Assembly (NCBI RefSeq): GCF_950295315.1
Contig: NC_080181.1
Span: 35,121,375-35,185,374, forward strand
Direction: 5' to 3'
DNA from: Erinaceus europaeus
Lineage: Eukaryota; Chordata; Mammalia; Eulipotyphla; Erinaceidae
DNA length: 64,000 nucleotides
The notes under the pieces were generated by a model that was not told where the DNA came from, made no database searches, and saw only the letters and a program-made list of their open reading frames with translations. This document shows, piece by piece, positions 55,418 to 64,000 of this stretch. The number at the start of each line of letters is the position of its first letter. Within the stretch, counting starts at the first letter, position 1. Position numbers and translations under genes: made by a program.

Positions 55418-56782
55418 ATTTATTTATTATTATTATTATTTAAATTTTTTATTTAAGAAAGGATTAGTGAACAAAAGCATAAGGTAGGAGGGGTACAACT
55501 CCACACAATTCCCAACACCCAATCCCCATAACCCACCCCCACCCATGGTAGCTTTCCCATTCTCTATCCCTCTGGGAGCATGGACCCAGGGTCGTTGAGG
55601 GTTGCAGAAGGTAGAAGGTCTGGCTTCTGTAATTGCTTCCCCGCTGAACATGGGCATTGACTGGTCGGTCCATACCCCCAGTCTGCCTCTCTCTTTCCCT
55701 AGTAGGGTGTGTCTCTGGGGAAGCTGAGCTCCAGGACACATTGGTGGGGTCTTCAATCCAGGGAAGCCTAGCCAGCATCCTGGTGGCATCTGGAACCTGG
55801 TGATTGAAAAGAGAGTTAACATATGAAGCCAAACAATTTGTTGAGCAATCATGGATCCCAAGCTTGGAATAGTGGAGAGGAAGTGTTAGGGAGGTACTCA
55901 CTGCAAACTCTAGTGTAATCCTGCTTTCAGGTATATATTTTGCAGTAGTTTATGGATACATGTGCACATAAGCTCTCTCTCACAGAAACTGGTGTATATC
56001 TAGGTTATGGGACTTTGTTAGAAAGTGAACTACCTGAGATGAAATTAAAGTGTACTATTAAAGGAAAGGTCTCACCCGAGTAATGAAGCTGAAGGGTTGT
56101 CATTCCACACGTGAAGTCTCTGGATACAGTCTGAGGTGAAGCATGTTGAGGTGGCAATCGTTGCTTTGGTTAGGTTGTGATCGGCTGAAGCAATATTATT
56201 TGGTTTGGATTGGGAGATGCATACGGGAAAGTGGGCCCTATCCAAGGGTTCCAGGACTGGGGGAAGTAGGGGCTCTATAGTGAAGATGTGAGGTTCCTGC
56301 TGTCTTAGGGTTCAAAAAGACAATCAATAGTTAATATTATCATCACATTATTTGTTAATTGGGTTAACTTTGAAAAGTCCCTTTGTTATGGTTTGCTGGA
56401 CAGTACCCAGTATCTTCTATATAGCTGTGCTATTGGAAGCTTCTAATCTACTTGGTCTAGGCTTTTGAGAGAGTCCGCATATCAAATACATAGCCTATAT
56501 ATTAAAAAGATTCCGTTTGTCTTTTGAGAAACTTTGAGACATACAATTGATTTCCCCCTCTCATATTAATTAACTACTGATTTATATGTCTACATTTTGC
56601 TAGGAGTGTACATACACACCATTCCCACCACCAAAGGACTGTGACACATCCCTCCCACCCACTCCCACCCCCCACTGGCCCAGGAAGCTACATGTCTACC
56701 CCTCACCACTGGGTTTTTATTTTGGTGCCCTACTTACAATTTGATCAGGTCCTGCTTTTAGTTTCCTTTCAGATCTTCTTAG
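55418..56782 (-). other. L1 3' UTR
   Basis: Long 3' UTR, about 1.36 kb, ending in an A-rich tail. Its terminal 250-300 bp are the same sequence seen in the many short L1 ends of this window (23,450; 29,100; 36,253; 37,033; 52,300). Confidence 0.9.
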
Positions 56783-59700
56783 TCAGCTTCTGTTGATGAG
56801 TGGGATCATCCCATACTCATCTTTATCTTTCTGACTTAGTTCACTTAACATAATTCCTTCTAGCTCTGTCCAACATGGGTCAGAGAAGGTGGGTTCATTG
56901 TTCTTGATAGCTGCATAGTATTCCATTGTGTATATATACCACAGCTTTCTCAGCCACTCATCTGGTGTTGGGCACCTGGGTTGCTTCCAGGTTTTAGCTA
57001 TTATGAATTGTGCTGCTGTGAACATAGGAGTACACACCTCTTTTTGGTTGGGTGTTATGGAGTCCTTGGGGTATAACCCCAGGAGAGGAATTATTGGGTC
57101 ATATGGAAGGTCCATGTCTAGCCTTCTGAGAGTTTTCCAGACTGCTCTCCACAGAGGCTGTATCAATTTACATTCCCACCAGCAATGTAAAAGGGTTCCT
57201 CTGTCCCAACATCCTCCCCAGCATTTGTTGCTGCTGTACTTTTTGATGTATGCCATTCTTACAGGAGTGAGGTGGTATCTTAGTGTTGTCTTAATTTGCA
57301 TTTCTCTGACAATCAGTGACCTAGAGAAGTTTTTCATATGTTTGTTAGCCTTTTGGATCTCCTCTGTGGTGAATGTTTTGTTCATTTCCTCTGCCCATTT
57401 TTGGATGGGGTCATTTGCTTTTTTGCGGCTAAGTTTGCTGAGCTCTTTATATATTTTGGTGATTAGTTTCTTGTCTGATGTCTGGCATGTGAAGATCTTC
57501 TCCCATTCTGTGAGGGGTCTCTCTGTTTGTTTAATAGTTTCTTTGGATGTGCAGAAGCTTTTCAATTTGATGTAGTCCCATTGGTTTGTTTCTGCTTTGG
57601 TCTTCCTTGCAATTGGGTTTGATTCATCAAAGATGTCCTTGAGGTGTATGTGGGAAAGTGTTTTTACAATGTTTTCCTCTAAGTATTTGATTGTTTCTGG
57701 TCTGACATCTAGCTCTTTGATCCATTTGGAGTTGATTTTTGTTTCTGGTGAGATAAAGTGGTTCAATTTCATTCTTCTGCATGTTTCAACCCAGTTTTCC
57801 CAGCACCATTTATTGAAGAGAGCCTCCTTTTTCCATTTAAACCTTTGGGTCCCCTTATCAAAGATTAGATGCCCATAGGTGTTGGGATTTACTTCTGGGC
57901 TTTCAATTCTGTTCCACTGGTCTGTGTGCCTATTTTTTTCCAGTACCATGCTGTTTTGATGTTGATGGCTTTATAATATAGTTTAAGGTCTGGGAGTGTG
58001 ATGCCTCCATTTCTGTTTCTTTTCCTTAAGATGGTTTTGGCAATTCTAGGTGTTTTCAGGTTCCAGATAAATGATTGTAGTGTTTGTTCTATTCTCTTAA
58101 AGAAGCCTGGTGGAACTTTGATGGGTATTGCATTAAATTTGTATATGGCTCTGGGGAGAATATTCATTTTGATGATATATATTCTTCCAATCCATGAGCA
58201 TGGGATATCTTTCCATTTCTTGGTATCAGTTTCTATCTCCTTGAGTAGCGACTCATAGTTTTCAGTATACAAGTCTTTCACTTCTTTGGTCAACTTTATT
58301 CCTAGGTATTTGATTGATTTTGCTGAAACAGTAAATGGGAGTGATTTCTGGATGTCTTCTTCTTCTGATTTAGTGTTTGCATAAAGAAATGCCACTGATT
58401 TTTGTACATTGATTTTGTAGCCTGATACCTTTCTATATTGCCTAACAACTTCCAGTAATTTTCTACTGGATTCTTTAGGTCTTTCTATGTATACTATCAT
58501 ATCATCTGCAAATAGTGAGAGCTTGACTTCTTCCCTTCCAATCTGTATCCCTTTGATTTCTTTCTCTTGCCTGATTGCTATGACAAGAACTTGCAATACT
58601 ATGTTGAAGAGTAACGGTGACAGTGGACAGCCCTGTCTAGTCCCCGATCTGAGGGGAAATGCTTTCAGCTTCTCTCCATTTAGTATGATGTTGGCTGTAG
58701 GTTTGATATATATAGACTCCACTATCTTGAGGAATTTCCCATCTATTCCCATTTTTTGTAGAGTTTTGAGCAAGAATGGGTGTTGGATTTTGTCAAAGGC
58801 TTTCTTTGCATCAATTGAGATAATCATGTGGTTTTTGGCTTTGATTTTATTGATGTGATGAATGACATTGATTGATTTACGGATGTTGAACCAGCCTTGC
58901 ATTCCTGGGATGAATCCCACTTGGTCATGATGAACAATCTTTTTGATGTGTTGCTGTATCCGGTTGGCCAAGATCTTGTTTAATATTTTGGCATCTATGT
59001 TCATCAGAGATATTGGTCTGTAGTTTTCCTTTTTTGTTCTGTCCCTATCAGCTTTTGGTATCAGGGTGATGTTGGCTTCATAAAAGGTGGAAGGGAGTAT
59101 TCCTGTTTCTTCAATCTTATGGAATAGCTTAAGAAGTATGGGTATTAACTGTTTCCTGAAAGTTTTGTAGAATTCATTTGTGAAGCCATCTCGTCCAGGA
59201 CTTTTGTTGTTGGGGAGATTCTTAATAACGGTTTCAATTTCTTTGTCTGTGATTGGTGCATTTAGATTTTGTAGTTCTTCTTGGTTCAGTTTTGGAAGTG
59301 CATAGGTTTCTAGGAATTGTTCCATTTCTTCCAGATTCTCTAGCTTGGTGGCATATAGTTCTTTATAGAAGTTTCGCAGAATTCTCTGGATTTCTGTGGT
59401 GTCAGTTGTGATATCTCCTGCATCGTTTACATTTCTATTAATTTGAGTCTTCTCTCTTTTTTGTTTGGTGAGTCTGGCTAGGGGTTTGTCAATTTTGTTT
59501 AATCTTTCAAAGAACCAACATTTGGCTTCATTGATCTTTTGTATGGTTCTTTTATTTTAGATGTTTATTTCTGCTCTAACTTTAGTGATGTCTGTCCTTC
59601 TGTTTGCTTTAGGGTTCCTTTGTTCCTCTTCCTCTAAGTCCTTGAGGTGTGTAGTAAGGTCGTTCATTTGGGCTTCTTCTTGGTGTTTAATATGTGATTG

Positions 59701-60642
59701 TATGGCTATAAGTTTCCCTCTCAGTACTGCTTTCGCTGTGTCCCAAATATTTGGATAGGTTGTGTCTTCATTTTCATTAGTTTCCAGGAACATTTGAATT
59801 TCCTGTTTGAGTGAGTCTCTGACCCAGTGGTTCTTAAGGAGCATTTTGTTTAGTTTCCAAATTCTATGTCTTTTAATAATTTTCCGTTTGTTGTTAAAAG
59901 TTAGTTTTACTCCACTGTGGTCTGAGAAGATACTTGGGATGATTTCAATGCTCTTGAATTTATTGATGCTGTCTTTGTGGCCTAACATGTGGTCTATCCT
60001 TGAGTATGTGTTATGTGGATTTGAAAAGAAGGTGTATTCCAGTTTTTGGGTGTGGAGGAGTCTGAAAATGTCCAAGAGGTCTAGTCTGTCAATCTCTTCA
60101 TTCAATTCTCTTGTATCTTTATTGGTTCTCTGCTTTGTTGATCTGTCTAATTGTGAGAGTGGGGTATTGAAGTCTCCCACTATTACTGTATTACTATTGA
60201 TGTATTTTTGAAATTCTTTCAGTAGATGCTTAATGTATTTAGATGTTCCCTCGTTGGGTGCATAGATGTTAATAATTGTTAAGTCTTCTTGGTTGATTGA
60301 TCCTCTAATCATTATGTAATGTCCTTGCCTATCTTTTATTACTTTATTTAATTTAAAATCTATCGTGTCTGAGATGAGAATGGCTGTTCCTGCCCTTTTT
60401 TGTGGACCGTTAGCCTGTATGATAGTTTTCCATCCTTTCACTTTAAGTCTGTGTTTATCTTGTTGTGACAGATGGGATTCTTGCAAGCAGCATATGGTTG
60501 GGTTATGTTTTCTGATCCATCCCCCCACCCTGTGCCTTTGGATGGGTGAGTTTAAGCCATTGACATTTATTGATATTATGGATTTAATGTATTGTAGTGC
60601 CATTGTTCTAAAAAACAATTTGTTTACTCTGATATATTGCAA
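56783..60642 (-). pseudogene. L1 ORF2 (endonuclease-reverse transcriptase), one stop and one frameshift
   Basis: ORF2 protein nicks target DNA and copies L1 RNA at the nick. Reading from 60,642, an ATG at 60,603 (MALQYIKSIIS) looks like the better start by comparison with other L1 proteins. The endonuclease domain has GDFNTPLSQLD and SDHSGVKL. A TAA at 59,557-59,559 interrupts the frame after the endonuclease. The same frame continues through the RT domain with [11 protein letters not shown] and FADDMIVY (coding near 58,502). A frameshift in a T run at about 57,931-57,938 moves the frame, and the Cys-rich end (CWGGCWDRGTLLHCWWEC) reaches the terminal stop at 56,783. The length agrees with a full ORF2 of about 1,275-1,285 residues. 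Confidence 0.94.
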
Positions 60643-60663
60643 GTATTATAGTGATGTTCTTGT

Positions 60664-61692
60664 TTATAAGAGGTCTTTTAGTACCTCTTTCAGGGCTGGC
60701 TTGGTGATAGTTGCCTCCTTTAACTGTTGTTTGTCTAAGAAGGTTTTGATCCCTCCATCTAGCTTGAATGAAAGTCTAGCAGGATATATTATCCTTGGTT
60801 GAAACCCTTTTTCATTCAGGGCTCGATAGATATCTTGCCACTCCCTTCTGGCTTTTAGAGTATGAGTTGAGAAATCTGCAGATAGTCTTATGGGTTTTCC
60901 CCTGTATGTGACTTTTTGTTTCTCTCTTGCAGCCTTTAGGATCCTTTCTTTATCCTTACTTCTTCTCATTGTGACTATGATGTGTCTTGGTGTCTTCAGG
61001 TCTGGGTTGATTCTGTTTGGTACTCTCTGGGCCTCTTGAACCTTGATATCCTTTCTGTTATTCAGTTCTGGGAAGTTTTCTTGTATTATTTCCTCTAGAA
61101 TGTTTTCTTCCCCTTCCTCTCTTTCTTCCTCTGGCAGGCCAATTATACGAATGTTACTTCTTTTGAGATCACCCCATATGTCTCTGTTGTTGTTTTCAGT
61201 GTCTCTCAATCTCTTTTTAAGCTCTTTCACCTCTTTCTTAGTTTTCTCTAACTCATCCTCTGTCTGACTAATTCTGTTTTCTGCTTCTGTTAGTCTGATT
61301 TCCCTTGCCTCAGCTTCTTTCTTCATTACAGCTATTTCAGCTTTCAGTTCTCTTATTGTTTCAAGATAATCAGTATTTTCCTTGGGGGTCTCAACTCTTG
61401 TTTCCCTAGTACTGCCATTCCTTTCCTCCAATGTTGTTTTCATTTCTGTGATTAATAAGTTTATTATTGCTTGCATACTTTTCTTATCTATGGTTACTTC
61501 TGACTGATTTGTGGTTTCTTCTGGGCTCTTGTCTTCATTCATTGGGGTAGCAGTTTTATTTGTTTTTAATCTACCAATTTTTTTATTTATGTGTTTCTCT
61601 CTCTTTTTTAATGCTCTGTTGTTCCTCAGTTGTTGTGTTTTGAGCACAAGTAACACTGAACTAAATACCTTTATGACAATTGCACTCACCAA
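60664..61692 (-). CDS. L1 ORF1 protein, intact, 342 aa
   Basis: ORF1p is a trimeric RNA-binding chaperone that coats L1 RNA in cis. This frame is open from ATG at 61,692 to the stop at 60,664. A basic N-terminal part is followed by a long coiled coil rich in Glu and Lys (about residues 85-165). The RNA-recognition domain follows, including IRIIGLPE and ILEEIIQENFPEL (about 180-220). The C-terminal domain has TPRHIIVTM, AAREKQKVTYRGKPIRL and YPARLSFKLDGG, ending KEVLKDLL. Length and domain order match a complete mammalian ORF1p. It is separated from ORF2 by about 20-60 bp. Whether it is expressed depends on the L1 promoter and is unknown. Confidence 0.95.
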   Translation of the reverse strand: MVSAIVIKVFSSVLLVLKTQQLRNNRALKKREKHINKKIGRLKTNKTATPMNEDKSPEETTNQSEVTIDKKSMQAIINLLITEMKTTLEERNGSTRETRVETPKENTDYLETIRELKAEIAVMKKEAEAREIRLTEAENRISQTEDELEKTKKEVKELKKRLRDTENNNRDIWGDLKRSNIRIIGLPEEEREEGEENILEEIIQENFPELNNRKDIKVQEAQRVPNRINPDLKTPRHIIVTMRRSKDKERILKAAREKQKVTYRGKPIRLSADFSTHTLKARREWQDIYRALNEKGFQPRIIYPARLSFKLDGGIKTFLDKQQLKEATITKPALKEVLKDLL

Positions 61693-62871
61693 CCTCCGGA
61701 ATTATAGTAGCAACTGAAGTAAGTATTGAAGTAGTTTAATCGTTACCAGTTAGCCAAACAATTTCTACAGTCCGTGAAAAAATAGTAACCAAATCCCAGT
61801 GAAGAAAGAGAAAAGAAAGAGAGGATAGCAAGAATAGACAGTTATGCAAATCTACTATCCAGTGTATATTCTAGGGGTAACAAGAATGTAAAGGGAACTA
61901 GAGCAGATATACACAAATAGAGAGTCCACTCTGGGTCAGATTTCTTCCCCAAAGTAATTCACAAATTTAGAAAGGCAAAGAAGAAAGAAGTGTATGACAA
62001 GATTAAAAAAAAGAGATAGAGAGAGATAAGAGAGAGAAAAGGGAGAAGATAAGAAGAAGGGTTGTAATTAAAGAGCAGTGTGAGGAACTTCCCAAATATG
62101 TATCAGTGAATTTAAAAAAAAAAAAACAACCCTGTTTGGTGGTATGGGGTATCCTGCTAGTAGCTGGTCCCAGGCACTGCTTATGGGGGGGGGGGCGGCG
62201 GGAAGGATGTATGCTTGAAAATTAAAAGGAAGAAAAAAAGAATTTTTTTCCCCTACTCTAATTCTTAACCCAAATTAAGTTGTAGACACCTCCTTGGTGT
62301 CACCGCTATGGCCCCTTATTGGCTGGCCTGCTAAAGGCAGAAAATCCTATTGTTTACACGAGATGTGTCCGGAGCTCAAAGTCTAGCCACTTCTCAGTCC
62401 GCCATCTTCCGGGAACCCCCACCTCCAGACTTTTTTAAAGGATTTCTCAGAAATGAAAACTAGCTCCAAGTCCTTTGATCCAATGAGAGCTATACTCAAG
62501 AAGTCTTTGGATCCGCTCTCAGAGTCGCAGTGGACCCTGGAGACCCCCAAGAGGAAGCCCCTGAGCTAAAGTGCTCTCTCCGGGTCCTCTGCCCGCCGCG
62601 CTCTGCAACCGGTGGAGGAGCCGCCTTCCTGGGTGGGCGGAGGACAATGCCCGGTGCACTCACCTTGCCCGACGCCGCCTGGGAATTCTGGAGCCCCGCT
62701 AGTCCGTGTCACTTTTACTCTAATTCTTAACCCAAATTAAATTGTAATCACTTTTTGGTGTCACCCCTTATTGACTGGCCTGCTAAAGGCAGAAAATTCT
62801 ACCATTGCCGACGATGCGATCAGAGCGCTCGCTGTTAGCGACTTCTCAGTCAGCCATCTTCCTCAATTCTC
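61693..62871 (-). promoter_or_regulatory. L1 5' UTR with two promoter-like monomers
   Basis: On the minus strand the unit GAAGATGGC-GACTGAGAAGT occurs at about 62,864 and again at about 62,415. The period is about 450 bp. Both units continue with CTGCCTTTAGCAGGCCAG, AATAAGGGG and TTTGGGTTAAGAATTAGAG. The outer unit has a GC-rich section (62,520-62,710). This resembles the monomer organisation of mouse L1 promoters. Confidence 0.75.
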
Positions 62872-62889
62872 AATCCTTTAAAGATATGT

Positions 62890-63430
62890 TGATATATTTA
62901 TGTTATTGACCATAGCATAACTCTTTCCTGCATCTCTAGCCAGTGTCAGAGATAGAAGAAGAGTCCCGTACATCCAAGTCCTATGCTCTGCCTACTGAGC
63001 TGCTTCCCTGGCTACTAAGTAAAAATTTTATTAAGTTAGAATACTTTTTGATTTATTGTACTCAAGATGACTAAATTGGTACGCATGACACATTTTTTAA
63101 TTCATTTGCTTGGAAATAGTTACATTATTCTTTTTACTGGGGGATTAATGGTTTATAGTAAATGCAGTTTTTATATGTGTGAAAATTCTCAATTTTCTAG
63201 AAGACACTCTCACCCCTAACCTAGGTTCTCCTCCACTATCATGCACCAGGATCTGAAGCTTCTCCCCTAGAGTCCTTTATTTTGGTGCAATATATATTTT
63301 AAACATTTGTCTATACCAGTAATACACATAAAATTGATTTATTTAGTGAAACAGGACTAATGCTGCACCTGTGCAGTGCTAGAATCCCAGGCTTCATACT
63401 CAAGCCATTGAGCCACATCACTGGCCACTG
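62890..63430 (-). repeat. two SINE-like units, family D, right arm twins
   Basis: Mirrors of 27,548-28,085, with GCTGCTTCCCTGGCTACTAAG at 62,999 and TGAGCCACATCACTGGCCAC at 63,409 on plus. Confidence 0.6.
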
Positions 63431-63474
63431 CTTTTAATGACTTTTAAGTAAATGTGTCAACTGAAAGTTCTTTT

Positions 63475-63727
63475 TTATTTTTTATATTTATTTATCTTCC
63501 TTTTTTTGACCTTTTTATTGTTGTTGAAGTTATTATTCTTGTTATCATCATTGTTAGGACAGCAAGAGATAGAGAGGAGAGGGGAAGACAGGGAGAGAAA
63601 GATGGACACCTGCTTCACCACCTGTGAAGTGACTCCTCTGAAGGTGGGCATCCAGGGGTTGGAACTGGTATCCTTACGCCAGTCCTTGTGCTTCAAACCA
63701 TGTGTGCTTAACCAGCTGACTCCCTCA
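63475..63727 (-). repeat. tRNA-derived SINE, family A, right arm twin
   Basis: Mirror of 27,243-27,505, with several base differences. The flanking GAAAGTTCTT target sequence is kept on both sides. Confidence 0.92.
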
Positions 63728-63893
63728 ACCGAAAGTTCTTTATGCCAGTACCCATTATTATCTGAAAGTAAGAGAGGACACATCTAGTATATGTTTATTT
63801 GTTTATAGATTACTGCTTAATTTACAGCCAAATTGCATATGTTTTTTGAGGCTTGCAACTATATTTAATGGAAACCTTGGTATCTGCTAACAG

Positions 63894-63976
63894 GGACCAG
63901 CTCTAGTATAACTTTGATCCATTCTATGTTCCAGAATTGTTGTTATGGAAACATAAAATATTTGTGAAACTTTGTG
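63894..63976 (+). pseudogene. TUBGCP5: TUBGCP5 exon, about residues 247-276, right arm copy
   Basis: Acceptor GGTATCTGCTAACAG, 83 bp, donor GTAAGTCC. It shares the 7-bp deletion and the TAA with the left copy at 26,994-27,076. It differs by having TAG where the left has TTG after DQL (an extra stop) and by keeping the GT donor. The two copies have therefore also decayed separately. Confidence 0.87.
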
Positions 63977-64000
63977 GTAAGTCCTGTTAACTGAATAATG

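Larger units (their letters stand above)
55418..62871 (-). mobile_element. near-intact full-length L1
   Basis: It is flanked by AATCCTTT (55,410-55,417 and 62,872-62,879), and the left palindrome arm has the empty site near 28,110. On the minus strand it runs from a 5' UTR with a repeated promoter-like start through open ORF1 and ORF2 (one stop, one frameshift) to a 1.3-kb 3' UTR with an A-rich TAATAATAATAAATAAAT tail. It is the youngest L1 in the window and inserted after the palindrome formed. It is not expected to be autonomous because of the ORF2 lesions. Confidence 0.96.
46316..63976 (+). pseudogene. TUBGCP5: TUBGCP5 partial inverted copy, right side
   Basis: Three exons occur on the plus strand in gene order at 46,316-46,424, 55,144-55,259 and 63,894-63,976. 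They mirror the left-copy exons for about residues 68-103, 209-246 and 247-276. There is no promoter or first exon on this side: the arm begins inside intron 2. The copy therefore lacks a start, shares two lesions with the left copy and cannot be expressed as GCP5. It probably continues beyond the window. Confidence 0.87.
54618..64000. repeat. outer right arm of the palindrome
   Basis: Inverted copy of 26,971-30,168. It is enlarged by the young L1 at 55,418-62,871 and an expanded TA tract (about 54,757-54,800). A stretch of at least 315 bp including the TUBGCP5 exon (54,876-55,190) has an identical open frame in both arms. The SINE near 63,600 shows several differences from its twin. Confidence 0.93.

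Overview
The window is mammalian nuclear DNA. The density of tRNA-derived SINEs with a Pol III B box, the GAAGCAGGTCTGCAGGTGTC core and the (ATAAATAA) tail, together with one young L1 lineage, points to a hedgehog (Erinaceus-like, Eulipotyphla). That species call is from memory of the SINE and was not searched. No intact cellular protein-coding gene is visible. Almost all the long open frames belong to L1, to microsatellites, or are chance frames in GC-rich repeats.

The unexpected content is a decayed, intron-containing copy of TUBGCP5 (gamma-tubulin complex component 5, GCP5) on the minus strand. Eight exons can be read in the right order, with compatible splice phases, between 45,055 and 19,370. 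They correspond to roughly residues 1-103 and 209-457 of the human protein. The copy carries a lost start codon, three single-base or 7-bp frameshifts, four or more in-frame stops, a mutated splice donor, a mutated acceptor, and an L1 fragment inserted inside one exon. The exons for about residues 104-208 are missing. Their place in the left copy is taken by a GC-rich 2.7-kb tandem duplication (30,173-36,252).

The locus is folded into a large imperfect palindrome centred near 44 kb. Inner arms 38,656-42,559 and 45,526-49,331 are inverted copies, and outer arms 26,971-30,168 and 54,618-64,000 are inverted copies that run off the right end of the window. Three TUBGCP5 exons therefore occur twice, pointing away from the centre. 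The first two exons and the CpG-rich start lie once, in the spacer. The arms later took separate insertions: a twin-primed L1 3' end on the left, and a near-intact 7.5-kb L1 on the right whose ORF1 is open and whose ORF2 has one stop and one frameshift.

Layout: 1-7.3 kb SINEs, a 260-bp CTT microsatellite and unassigned DNA; 7.3-13.2 kb an internally deleted L1; 13.3-16.7 kb a solo LTR and a two-LTR element with no gag or pol; 17-23 kb old L1/HAL1 relics and the most downstream TUBGCP5 exon seen; 23.3-30 kb TUBGCP5 exons, SINEs, a 713-bp solo LTR and the left outer arm; 30-37 kb the tandem duplication; 38-49 kb the palindrome core; 49-54.6 kb nested L1s and SINEs; 54.6-64 kb the right outer arm with the young L1.
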